Source of the DNA: Paraburkholderia sp. D15
GTDB lineage: Bacteria; Pseudomonadota; Gammaproteobacteria; Burkholderiales; Burkholderiaceae
DNA length: 64,000 nucleotides
Direction: 5' to 3'
Assembly (NCBI RefSeq): GCF_029910215.1
Contig: NZ_CP110396.1
Location: 558,001-622,000 of the forward strand
Made by a program: the position numbers and the translations under genes. The notes beneath the pieces are model-generated. The model saw nothing but the letters and a program-made list of their open reading frames with translations. It was not told the DNA's origin and made no database searches. Position 1 is the first letter of the stretch, and the number at the start of each line of letters is the position of its first letter. This document shows positions 52,425 through 60,112 of the stretch, one piece after another.

Positions 52425-53420
52425 ATGAGCACGCCCACACCCGGCCTACGCGGCGTTCTGTCGCCGGTCCTCACGCCGTTCAATGCCGATGGCTCGCCGT
52501 CGCGCGAACGCTTCGTCAGGCATTGCCGCTGGCTGCTGGCGCAGGACGTCGGTCTCGCCGTGTTCGGCACCAATTCGGAAGCGAATTCGCTGAGCGTCGA
52601 CGAAAAACGCGCGTTGCTCGACACGCTGCTCGAAGCAGGTCTGCCGCCCGCGCGGATGATGCCGGGCACCGGCGCATGCGCGTTGCCCGATGCGATCGCG
52701 ATGACGCGTCACGCAGTCGCGAACGGTTGCGCGGGTGTGCTGATGCTGCCGCCGTTTTTCTACAAGGGGGTGAGCGACGAGGGCCTGTTTCGCGGCTTCG
52801 CGGAAGTGATCGACGCCGTGGATGACGATCGTCTGCGCGTCTATCTGTATCACATTCCGCCGGTTTCGCAGGTCGGTCTCGGCTTCGAACTGATCGAGCG
52901 ATTGCTGACGCGTTATCCGGGCGTCGTCGCGGGCATCAAGGACAGCGGCGGCGACTGGCAGCACACGGCCGCGTTGATCCGCGCTTTTCAGAGCGAGCGT
53001 TTCGACGTCTTCGCCGGCACCGAAACGACGCTGCTGCCCACGCTGCAACACGGTGGCGCCGGCTGCATCACGGCGACCGGCAATGTCAACGCGGCGGCCA
53101 TCGTGCAGCTCGCGCGACATTGGCGCGATCCCGATGCCGCGGATCAGCAGCAACGTCTGAACGACACGCGGGCGATTTTCCAGCGCTATCCGATCATCGC
53201 CGCGATGAAGGCCGCGATCGCATGGCAGGCCGGCGACGCGCAATGGTCCGCGATGCGCGCGCCGCTCGTCGAACTCGACGACGCGCAGCAACGCGAACTG
53301 CAACTCGCGCTGACGCGTCACGGTTTCGCGATCGAGGATGCCGCGCAACTCGCGGGTGGGGTTGGCGGCGCCGCCAGTGCTACCGGCGTCGCGCAACTCG
53401 CGGAGGGCAGCACCGCCTGA
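52425..53420 (+). CDS. DapA-family aldolase/lyase or dehydratase
   Basis: 331 residues, (beta/alpha)8 barrel of the dihydrodipicolinate synthase family. The N-terminal LRGVLSPVLTPFNADGS, the GTNSEANSL loop (in place of GTTGE), the catalytic Tyr in VYLYHIPP and the Schiff-base Lys in VVAGIKDSGGDW are all present. In a sugar-acid setting such proteins are 2-keto-3-deoxy acid aldolases or 5-dehydro-4-deoxyglucarate dehydratases. ATG 52425 has GAAGGAGA eight bases upstream; in-frame ATGs further up lack it. The tail after residue 310 is Gly/Ala-rich. Confidence 0.92.
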   Translation: MSTPTPGLRGVLSPVLTPFNADGSPSRERFVRHCRWLLAQDVGLAVFGTNSEANSLSVDEKRALLDTLLEAGLPPARMMPGTGACALPDAIAMTRHAVANGCAGVLMLPPFFYKGVSDEGLFRGFAEVIDAVDDDRLRVYLYHIPPVSQVGLGFELIERLLTRYPGVVAGIKDSGGDWQHTAALIRAFQSERFDVFAGTETTLLPTLQHGGAGCITATGNVNAAAIVQLARHWRDPDAADQQQRLNDTRAIFQRYPIIAAMKAAIAWQAGDAQWSAMRAPLVELDDAQQRELQLALTRHGFAIEDAAQLAGGVGGAASATGVAQLAEGSTA

Positions 53421-53528
53421 CGCCATTGGCAGCGCAAGCCGCGACTAGACGGCCCGCCCGTACACTCTCACATCGTTCGCCCGCCACGGCATTCACAATA
53501 ACCAGTAAGGCGGGCAAGGAGACACATC

Positions 53529-54836
53529 TTGCTGATTCAAACGTCCTATCCCGCCACGCTCGCCGCGAACCCGGCCGACCAGCTATTCCGGCGCGTAGCC
53601 TGGCGTTTCATGCCGCTGCTGTTCGTCGGCTATGTCGTTGCCTATCTGGACCGCGTGAACGTCGGTTTCGCGAAACTGCAGATGCTCAACAGTCTGCATT
53701 TCAGCGAAGCGGCCTATGGCCTCGGCGCGGGCTGCTTCTTCATCGGCTACTTCCTGTTCGAGGTGCCGAGCAATCTGCTGCTGCATCGCTTCGGCGCGCG
53801 GCGCTGGATCGCCCGCATCATGGTGACGTGGGCGCTGCTTTCCATGATCACCGCATGGGTCCATACGCCGTTGATGTTTTACGTCGTGCGTTTTCTGCTG
53901 GGCGTCGCCGAGGCCGGTTTCTTTCCCGGCATGATTCTCTATCTGACGTACTGGTTTCCGGCGCATCGGCGCGGCAGGATGACGGCGTTGCTGATGGCCG
54001 GCATTCCCGTTTCCGGTCTGCTCGGCGGCCCGCTCTCCGGCTATCTGATGCACGCGTTCAACGGCACGTGGGGCCTGGAGGGATGGCAGTGGCTGTTCAT
54101 CGTCGAAGCGTTGCCGTCGATCGTGCTCGGGCTGGTCATCTATCGCTGCCTCGACGATCGCGTGGCCGACGCCACGTGGCTGAGCGACGCGGAAAAACGC
54201 GTGATTCAGGACGAGATCGATGCCGATTCCGTCGTGCGCACCCACGCTTCGGTGCGTGGGGTGTTCGCGTCGCCGCGAGTGTGGCTGTTGTGCGTCGTGC
54301 TGTTCGGCATCGTGATGGGCTCGTACGCGATCGGCTTCTGGCAACCCACCATCATTCGCGGCACAGGCATCGACGATCCGCTGATGATCGGCCTGCTCAC
54401 CATGATTCCGTACACCGCCGCGCTGATTTCCATGCTGGTGGTAGGTCGTCATGCCGACCGCACCCGGGAGCGCCGCTGGCATATCGTAGTGCCAGCGCTG
54501 GTAGCGGCCAGTGGCTTCTCGCTATGCGCGGCCAACGGCGACAACGCCGTGCTGTCGATGCTCGGCCTCACGCTCGCCGTCTCCGGCGTGGTCACTGCCC
54601 TACCGATGTTCTGGGCGCTGCCCACTGCGTTTCTCGGCGGCAGCGGCGCGGCGGCCGGCATCGCGTTGATCAACTGCACGGGGAATCTCGCCGGCTTCAT
54701 CAGCCCGACGGTGATCGGCTGGCTGAAGGCGTACACGCATACGCTCGCGTCGGGGCTGGTGCTGACCGCGTGCACGTTGACGCTGTCGGCATTGCTGATT
54801 CTGGTGTTCATTCCGGCGAAGCTGGTGAACCGGTGA
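53529..54836 (+). CDS. MFS transporter, anion:cation symporter (ACS) type
   Basis: 435 residues, 12 predicted helices. TTG start with GGAG 8-11 bases upstream. The first helices have FVGYVVAYLDRVNVGFAKL, a strong ACS-family signature (YLDRxNIG), and the MFS loop 2-3 follows with FEVPSNLLLHRFGARRWI. Members carry glucarate, galactonate, tartrate or phthalate-type acids with protons. It lies 108 bases after the DapA-family gene and completes an uptake-dehydration-cleavage module. Confidence 0.93.
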   Translation: MLIQTSYPATLAANPADQLFRRVAWRFMPLLFVGYVVAYLDRVNVGFAKLQMLNSLHFSEAAYGLGAGCFFIGYFLFEVPSNLLLHRFGARRWIARIMVTWALLSMITAWVHTPLMFYVVRFLLGVAEAGFFPGMILYLTYWFPAHRRGRMTALLMAGIPVSGLLGGPLSGYLMHAFNGTWGLEGWQWLFIVEALPSIVLGLVIYRCLDDRVADATWLSDAEKRVIQDEIDADSVVRTHASVRGVFASPRVWLLCVVLFGIVMGSYAIGFWQPTIIRGTGIDDPLMIGLLTMIPYTAALISMLVVGRHADRTRERRWHIVVPALVAASGFSLCAANGDNAVLSMLGLTLAVSGVVTALPMFWALPTAFLGGSGAAAGIALINCTGNLAGFISPTVIGWLKAYTHTLASGLVLTACTLTLSALLILVFIPAKLVNR

Positions 54837-54917
54837 GTGTCTGGTGAGCACGCGATGAGCGCTGAACGGCGGGGCGATGCGCGCAATACGCTGCATCGCA
54901 CCCGCCTCGCCGTCCCT

Positions 54918-55244
54918 TCACAACGAGAACTTCGTTGCACGCTCGACAACCTCGCCCCGGTCGAAGCCGAAGCGTTCGCGCAGGCTGTCCAACGTCTCGG
55001 CACTCAGATCGTCGTTGGCCAACGCCTTCGCGGGAATGCCGAACACCTGGGACAGCGGCTCGATCAGCCGCGAGCGCCGCTGATGGCGCTCTTCCGCAAG
55101 CCAGACGAGCGCACGCACACGACGGCGGTCGAACCGGTTCATATCGACCGTCAGGTGATCGATCAGCACCGCCCTCGTCCAGCCGCACGCCTCGCGAATC
55201 CCGACGAGGTTGCGCCCAAAAGCGTTGACCTGCTCCGTCGCCAT
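54918..55244 (-). CDS. Small XRE-like HTH protein of the four-gene cassette
   Basis: 108 residues. The pattern FGRNLVGIREACGWTRAVLIDHL and later LIEPLSQVFGIPAKALANDDLS resembles the first helix and the last helix of an XRE (Cro/C1) domain, with an extra stretch (MNRFDRRRVRALVWLAEERHQ) in the middle. Basic residues are frequent. It could be a divergent DNA-binding domain. ATG 55244 is chosen; a longer in-frame reading upstream is cysteine- and arginine-rich and unlikely. It is the last gene of the cassette, 90 bases after the zinc-ribbon gene. Family not identified with certainty. Confidence 0.6.
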   Translation of the reverse strand: MATEQVNAFGRNLVGIREACGWTRAVLIDHLTVDMNRFDRRRVRALVWLAEERHQRRSRLIEPLSQVFGIPAKALANDDLSAETLDSLRERFGFDRGEVVERATKFSL

Positions 55245-55334
55245 GCTCCGCTCCTCGTGCAAAAAAACGCCCACCTGACGGCGGGCGCAAACACACACGC
55301 GGCGGAAGGGAAAGTTGCCGCGTTTTCTTCGATC

Positions 55335-55622
55335 TCAGTGACGCAAGGCTTCGTTCGCTCTGGTCCGGCACGCCAGTTCGTCGGCGGCCAGTTGCAGCAG
55401 ATCGCACATCGCATGGTTGCGCGCGGGTGGCGCGGGCGGGATGGTGGCGTGGGCGCGAAGCAGCCGGATCAGGTTCACGTGCCGGTTCGAACACGACGGA
55501 CAGAAACGCACCCGCACGTCCATATACCCGGTGAACCGGACCCAGCCCGACGCATGACGCGAGAAATTCGTGACCAGCTTGCCGCACAACGTGCAGGCCA
55601 TCGGAAAGCGACATTCGTCCAT
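55335..55622 (-). CDS. Small zinc-ribbon-like protein of the four-gene cassette
   Basis: 95 residues. A CxxC pair (ACTLCGKLV) and a second CxxC followed by His (RFCPSCSNRHVNL) about 30 residues later resemble a zinc ribbon; His in SRHASGW lies between. The C-terminal half is helical with a further Cys pair (HAMCDLLQL, ELACRT). No family recognised. It starts four bases after the stop of the upstream gene at 55627, so the two are probably translationally linked. It may be a nucleic-acid-binding accessory. Confidence 0.65.
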   Translation of the reverse strand: MDECRFPMACTLCGKLVTNFSRHASGWVRFTGYMDVRVRFCPSCSNRHVNLIRLLRAHATIPPAPPARNHAMCDLLQLAADELACRTRANEALRH

Positions 55623-55626
55623 CGTT

Positions 55627-55905
55627 TCACCTGCTTGCGAGGAGTGTTTCGAAAGCCCGGGCCGCCCGCAGGCCATTCCGGTATCCCTCTATGTACGCCT
55701 GCTCGCTCGCGATGCGTCTGCCGGCATGGAATCCGTCCTTGTAACCCTCGCGCTTCGCCGCCAGCAGTTGCGAGAGATTCAGTCGTCGCGGCACGGCTTC
55801 GGTGCGTGAACCGCCGGGATCGTCGGCGTTGCTGGGGTTGCTTGCCGGGCTCTCGCACGCTTCCAGCGGGCGCGGCGTGTCCGCGCTTATCGTCGGCCGT
55901 TTCAT
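55627..55905 (-). CDS. Small helical protein of the four-gene cassette
   Basis: 92 residues. The first half is polar and Pro/Ser-rich (ISADTPRPLEACESPASNP). The second half is a basic helix with a repeated aromatic-x2-Gly pattern: REGYKDGFHAGRRIASEQ and YIEGYRNGLRAARAF. No family recognised. The ATG overlaps the stop of the double-HTH regulator by four bases (ATGA), so translation is coupled. The Y-x-x-G-x-x-x-G spacing suggests helix packing or self-association. Confidence 0.65.
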   Translation of the reverse strand: MKRPTISADTPRPLEACESPASNPSNADDPGGSRTEAVPRRLNLSQLLAAKREGYKDGFHAGRRIASEQAYIEGYRNGLRAARAFETLLASR

Positions 55906-56828
55906 TTGCCCACTCCCGCATGGACCTCGACGGGCTCGCCACGCGGCGGGCAGACAAACGGTTGCGCATTCGCCGGCGTCAAAAGTTGAACGGGCTTGCA
56001 GTCGAGAATCCTGGCGAATTTGTCCAGCGTTCTCTTGCGGAGATTCGCCGCTTCCTCGAGCCGGGCGATGTGCTGCGTGTTCGATCCGCAGGCATCGGCG
56101 AGTTGATCGATCGTCATGTTCCGGTAGAGACGCCACGCGGTCAGTGCCGATTTACCGTCGAGCAAATGCGCGAGCACGACGCCGGGATAGTCTTCGTTCA
56201 TCTCCGAAACGGCCTGCTGGATCGACATGCTTTCGCGCGGATCGAATGGACGTGTATCCGAATCGTCCTGCGCGACAAGCTGATCGATCGAGCATGCGTA
56301 CACGAGTGCGAATCGTTCGAGCGTTTCCATGGCCGGCTTGTGATAGCCGTGCTCGTGACGCCCGATCGTGTAGGTCGTGAGATCCGCGCGATCCGCGGCT
56401 TCTTCTCTCGTCAGATTGCGGTACAGCCGCCACGCACGCAGAAAGTAGATGCCCTGCCCGATCAGTCGCTGGACTTCGGCGGGAACCGGTTCGCGGAAGA
56501 GGCGCGGAAAATAGACTTGCCGATGTCCTTTTGAAACACTTTGCGGTTCGTCATGCCGGGCATCGCTACCGCCGATGACGGCAGTGCGCGTGCCGTTTTC
56601 GGGTGTGGCACTGAAAATCGCTTCCAGGCATTCGCGCGCGGATCGCGAGTCTTTTGAGTCTTTTGAGTCTTTCGTATCCCCGGCATGCAGATTCGCTTCG
56701 GAATGCAATGCCGCCCATCTATATTCAAGAAGCATGGAAAATACGCTATACGGAATATCGGCGCGCAATCGGTTGCCATTTTGATCTGTAACAAAACGAC
56801 AATCACTTAAATCCAGACCGTAAAGCAT
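55902..56828 (-). CDS. Regulator with two XRE-type helix-turn-helix domains
   Basis: 308 residues. The N-terminal part (about 1-45) has CRFVTDQNGNRLRADIPYSVF and then MLLEYRW, shaped like the beta-hairpin plus helix of some antitoxin and repressor proteins. A linker holds a KDSKDSKDS repeat. Two XRE-like HTH domains follow: about 125-190 (FLRAWRLYRNLTREEAADRAD, GRHEHGYHKPAMETLERFA) and about 225-290 (LTAWRLYRNMTIDQLADACG, RLEEAANLRKRTLDKFARIL). The paired WRLYRN motif shows that the domains are duplicates. It leads the four-gene cassette. ATG 56828 is chosen. Confidence 0.82.
   Translation of the reverse strand: MLYGLDLSDCRFVTDQNGNRLRADIPYSVFSMLLEYRWAALHSEANLHAGDTKDSKDSKDSRSARECLEAIFSATPENGTRTAVIGGSDARHDEPQSVSKGHRQVYFPRLFREPVPAEVQRLIGQGIYFLRAWRLYRNLTREEAADRADLTTYTIGRHEHGYHKPAMETLERFALVYACSIDQLVAQDDSDTRPFDPRESMSIQQAVSEMNEDYPGVVLAHLLDGKSALTAWRLYRNMTIDQLADACGSNTQHIARLEEAANLRKRTLDKFARILDCKPVQLLTPANAQPFVCPPRGEPVEVHAGVGK
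56647..56673. repeat. 9-bp tandem repeat in the double-HTH gene
   Basis: Three 9-bp units (GAGTCTTTT twice, then GAGTCTTTC) encode the KDSKDSKDS linker on the minus strand. It is a short, slippage-prone tract in a regulator gene. Confidence 0.8.
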
Positions 56829-56878
56829 GGCACACCCCCAAAGAGACTTGTGGGTCAATTCAATCGCAAGCGGGAACT

Positions 56879-57154
56879 ATGGAATTACGTGATATTCAGG
56901 AACTGCAAGGCTGTGAACATGCATTTGCGATCAACATTAAACGATTCCAACGCGCGTTTCAAGTCGCGATGAAACGCCAAATCCTTTCCACAATGACTCT
57001 ACATAGGCAATTGCAAGCCATTCCGTTTTGTAATCACGAAAATTCACCAGTAAATCTCTTGAATAGCCTCAATTTAAAACACGCCATGAAGTCCGGAATC
57101 TTTACACCACAAGGGATTGCCGAAGATGTGTCATACGGCGGCAATTCAAAATGA
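56879..57154 (+). CDS. Doubtful small ORF in an AT-richer stretch
   Basis: 91 codons, starting MELRDIQELQGCEHAF and ending VSYGGNSK. The composition is clearly lower in GC than the neighbourhood, and codon use differs from typical genes here. No domain or good ribosome site was seen (a weak GGGA lies ahead). It is divergent from the double-HTH regulator and could be a transferred small gene, a leader or chance. I keep it as possible. The rest of 56829-57226 is AT-rich spacer and presumably contains the regulator promoter. Confidence 0.3.
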   Translation: MELRDIQELQGCEHAFAINIKRFQRAFQVAMKRQILSTMTLHRQLQAIPFCNHENSPVNLLNSLNLKHAMKSGIFTPQGIAEDVSYGGNSK

Positions 57155-57185
57155 ATTGTTTACGCGGGGTCAATGAGAGAGGACT

Positions 57186-57212
57186 CAAAAAAGCCCAGGG
57201 GTTTCCCTGGGC
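57186..57212 (-). terminator. Rho-independent terminator of the VOC gene
   Basis: On the minus strand GCCCAGGG/CCCTGGGC forms an 8-bp stem with a four-base loop, then TTTTTT (complement of A run 57187-57192). It lies 15 bases after the VOC stop and is a clean intrinsic terminator. Confidence 0.9.
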
Positions 57213-57226
57213 ATCGGTAAGCGGGC

Positions 57227-57661
57227 CTACTTCGCGAACAACGACGACATATCGGCGAAGGCCTTGAACTCCAGCGCATTGCCCGACGGATCGAGAAAGA
57301 ACATCGTCGCCTGCTCGCCGACCTCGCCCTTGAAACGTACGTGCGGCTCGATGATGAAGTCGATGCCGGCGTTCTGCAGTTTGTCCGCCGCGGCTTGCCA
57401 TTGCGCCATCGACAGCACCGCGCCGAAGTGACGAACCGGCACCGCGTCGCCGTCGACCTTGCTGGTGTGACGGTGACCGATTTCCTCCGGCGCCAGGTGC
57501 GCGACGATCTGGTGGCCGTAGAAATTGAAATCGACCCACGCTTCCGAGCTGCGCCCTTCCGGACAGCCCAGCAGTTCGCCGTAGAACTCGCGGGCGGCGG
57601 CAAGGCTATGGACAGGAAACGCCAGGTGGAACGGCGGCAAACGGGTTTCGGCAACGCTCAT
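57227..57661 (-). CDS. VOC (glyoxalase/bleomycin-resistance/extradiol) family protein
   Basis: 144 residues. One VOC fold with the first metal-binding His in [24 protein letters not shown] and the closing Glu in [16 protein letters not shown]. Members are isomerases, dioxygenases or drug-binding proteins; the substrate is unknown. Internal HRHTSKVDG and HFGAVLS carry extra His. ATG 57661 begins the domain. It is divergent from a LysR regulator with a perfect palindrome in the gap, which suggests control by that protein. Confidence 0.9.
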   Translation of the reverse strand: MSVAETRLPPFHLAFPVHSLAAAREFYGELLGCPEGRSSEAWVDFNFYGHQIVAHLAPEEIGHRHTSKVDGDAVPVRHFGAVLSMAQWQAAADKLQNAGIDFIIEPHVRFKGEVGEQATMFFLDPSGNALEFKAFADMSSLFAK

Positions 57662-57817
57662 GACGGAAAGCTCACTGGTTGGTAATGGGGAATGACGCGC
57701 GGCGCGCGGCCGCTGCGTGATTTGCAATCGCCTGCCGCGCGACACGGTTGAAGTCAAGTTTAACCATGACCAATTTCGATTCAAAACGATATATATTTGA
57801 TCTGACCATCACGAAAA

Positions 57818-57829
57818 TCGATTAATCGA
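57818..57829. promoter_or_regulatory. Perfect 12-bp palindrome between VOC and LysR genes
   Basis: TCGATTAATCGA stands 10 bases before the LysR start, flanked by further ATCGAT-like elements (TTATCGAT follows). It is a likely operator for the LysR protein and the divergent VOC gene. Confidence 0.55.
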
Positions 57830-57839
57830 CTTATCGATC

Positions 57840-58715
57840 ATGCTGAACGAACTCAAGACCTTTATCGCCGTCAGCCAGTACGGCACCTTCTCGGGCGCGG
57901 GTGCGCGCATCGGCCTCACGCAGTCCGCGGTCAGCGCGCAGATGCAGCGTCTCGAAGACGAGCTCGGCTTCGCGCTGTTCGACCGCACCGGTCGTTCGGC
58001 CACGCTCAACGACGCCGGGCGCGAAACGCTCGCGCTCGCCGAGGAAATGATGACGCTGTACGCGCGGCTCTCGGAACGCGGCGCGGTCGCGGCGGAAAGC
58101 GGCATGGTGCGGATCGGCGCGATCGCGTCCGCGCAGGTGTCGTTTCTCGCCGATGCGCTCGCGCGTTTCCGCGACGATCGCTCGGGCTGGCGCATTCGCG
58201 TCGTGCCCGGCGTGTCGTTGAGCCTGCTCGCTCAGGTGGACTCCGGCGAACTCGATCTCGCCGTGATCATCAAGCCGCCGTTCGCGCTGCCGGCCGAACT
58301 CGAATGGCGCACGCTCGCCACCGAACCTTTCGTACTGCTTGCACCGAAGGCACTGGCTCGCAAGCAGCCGTCCTGGCGCGAGTTGCTCAGGAGCGCGCCG
58401 TTTATCCGCTACGATCGCGCGTCGTTCGGCGGCAGGCTGGTCGAGCGTTTTCTGCGACGTGCGCGGCTGAACGTGCAGGACGCGATCGAACTCGACGAAT
58501 TGCAGGGGATCGTGGAACTCGTCGCGCGCGGCGTCGGCGTGGCGTTGATTCCGGATACCGTGGGGCTTGGTAAATGGCCGGCCACTGTCACCGCGCTCGA
58601 ACTCGGCGACGCGACGTTTCACCGCGAAATCGGACTGGTGCTACGGCCGCAGCATAGCCGTCAGGCCGTGGCGAGTGCGCTGGCGGATTGCATCGGGACC
58701 GCGGCTGGGGCGTGA
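57840..58715 (+). CDS. LysR family transcriptional regulator
   Basis: 291 residues. HTH in residues 1-60: FIAVSQYGTFSGAGARIGLTQSAVSAQMQRLE, read here as VSQYGTFSGAGARIGL and TQSAVSAQMQRLE. Substrate-binding domain from about residue 90 to 285, with IRVVPGVSLSLLAQVDSGELDLAVI in two parts (IRVVPGVSL, DSGELDLAVI). Divergent from the VOC gene; probably its regulator. The effector is unknown. It is followed by an unrelated LysE-type exporter 268 bases downstream; the gap between has no supported gene. Confidence 0.93.
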   Translation: MLNELKTFIAVSQYGTFSGAGARIGLTQSAVSAQMQRLEDELGFALFDRTGRSATLNDAGRETLALAEEMMTLYARLSERGAVAAESGMVRIGAIASAQVSFLADALARFRDDRSGWRIRVVPGVSLSLLAQVDSGELDLAVIIKPPFALPAELEWRTLATEPFVLLAPKALARKQPSWRELLRSAPFIRYDRASFGGRLVERFLRRARLNVQDAIELDELQGIVELVARGVGVALIPDTVGLGKWPATVTALELGDATFHREIGLVLRPQHSRQAVASALADCIGTAAGA

Positions 58716-58983
58716 GTGGCTTGAGCGTATTGGGACGGTAGTGCTCATGCATGTGTCGAATATGAACGGGTGTTCGGCGCGGCCGGGTGGCTAGCGTTGC
58801 CTCCTGCGCTGGCCTTGCCCAAGCCCAAACCCAAGCCGCCCAGATTGTGCTGTCGTGCTGACCGGCAACTGTATCTTTGACAAGCGCACCGCCGCCCTCA
58901 GAATAGCTGGCCGCGCATCGAATCGTCATTCCCAGCCGCGCTCGCATCGAGCGTGGTGTTTGCTCCGCTACCGAGACCCACCC

Positions 58984-59622
58984 ATGATCGTCAGCAGCTT
59001 TGTCACCGCCGATGTCCTGATCGCCTACGGCGCCTATTTCGTCGGTACCGCGAGTCCGGGGCCGAGCAATCTCGCGATCATGTCGCTGGCCATGAGCGCG
59101 GGCCGCCGCGCCGCGCTGACTTTCGCACTGGGCGTCGTCTCGGGTTCGTTCTTCTGGGCGCTGCTGGCGTCGCTGGGTTTGTCGGCGGTGCTCGCTTCCT
59201 ATTCGGAAGCGCTGATCGCGGTGAAGATCGCCGGCGGGCTGTATCTGCTGTGGCTCGGCTTCAAATCCGCGCGCTCCGCGTTCAGCGCCGCCGCGTTGCC
59301 TGCCCAAACCGCGCGCGCGGACGAATCGCCGAAGCGGCTTTATCTGCGTGGCCTGCTGTTGCATCTCACCAATCCAAAAGCGATTCTGGTGTGGTTGTCC
59401 ATCGTGTCGCTGGCGGTCTCGCCGAACGGCGGCGCATCCCATACGGCAGCGGTGGTGCTCGGCTGCATGGTCATCGGCGTGTCGGTGTTCAGCAGCTACG
59501 CGGTGCTGTTCTCGACTTCGTCGGCGCGCCGCATCTATCTGTCGATCCGGCGTTGGCTCGACGGCTCGCTCGCCGTGATGTTCGGTATCGCCGGCATCAA
59601 GATGCTGACGTCGAAAAGCTGA
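58984..59622 (+). CDS. LysE/RhtB family amino-acid exporter
   Basis: 212 residues, five to six helices. The signature near the N-terminus (YFVGTASPGPSNLAIMSLAMSAGRRAAL, seen in YFVGTASPGPSNLAIM) and the central KIAGGLYLLWLGFKSAR plus LTNPKAILVWLSI are typical of LysE/RhtB. These inner-membrane carriers export amino acids or related small molecules using the proton gradient. Substrate unknown. ATG 58984 is chosen because it begins helix 1; the upstream open frame is not protein-like. Confidence 0.92.
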   Translation: MIVSSFVTADVLIAYGAYFVGTASPGPSNLAIMSLAMSAGRRAALTFALGVVSGSFFWALLASLGLSAVLASYSEALIAVKIAGGLYLLWLGFKSARSAFSAAALPAQTARADESPKRLYLRGLLLHLTNPKAILVWLSIVSLAVSPNGGASHTAAVVLGCMVIGVSVFSSYAVLFSTSSARRIYLSIRRWLDGSLAVMFGIAGIKMLTSKS

Positions 59623-59717
59623 AAACGCCACACGCGTGATGCGTGTGCTCGACGCGGGAGCACGCCGCCGCTCTGCGATACTGTCGCCACGACTAGCAGA
59701 GCGGATCGACGAACACG

Positions 59718-60077
59718 ATGAACGGCAGCAACCAGCCAGACCCCAGCACAACGCGCCTGTCCCCGCGCAAACGCTTTTACATGGCGGGCGCGGCGATACT
59801 GATCGTCAGCCTGATCGCCGCGGCCATGCTCTACGCGGTGGCGCCGCCGCCCGATAGTGCCGTCTCCCAGTACAGCATCGCCGACCCGCGTTATCAGATC
59901 GAATTGCAGCGGATCGGCGGCAACGCGGAAGTGCTGATGGCGCAACTTCACGACTGGTTCGACGGCCTCTGGCAAGGCACCGCGCTCGCCGGCACGGTGG
60001 CCGTGCTGGGTGTCGCGATGGCGGGGGCGTGCTTCTTCATCGGTCATTACTTCATCGACGACGAACCGCGGCGCTAA
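59718..60077 (+). CDS. Small membrane protein, two predicted helices
   Basis: 119 residues. Hydrophobic helices lie at about 22-42 (AGAAILIVSLIAAAMLYAV) and 90-110 (GTVAVLGVAMAGACFFIGH). A polar region with ADPRYQIELQRIGGNAEVLM separates them and is probably periplasmic. No family recognised. It is 95 bases after the LysE gene and convergent with the SulP gene. ATG 59718 is chosen; no other good start is near. Confidence 0.65.
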   Translation: MNGSNQPDPSTTRLSPRKRFYMAGAAILIVSLIAAAMLYAVAPPPDSAVSQYSIADPRYQIELQRIGGNAEVLMAQLHDWFDGLWQGTALAGTVAVLGVAMAGACFFIGHYFIDDEPRR

Positions 60078-60112
60078 CCCACGCGTTCGCGACATGCGCT
60101 CGAGGCGGACGC

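Noticed and set aside
54837..56534. Plus-strand open frame of 565 codons opposite the HTH cassette
   Set aside because: No domain and Arg-rich composition, while the minus-strand frames show HTH and CxxC motifs and coupled starts.
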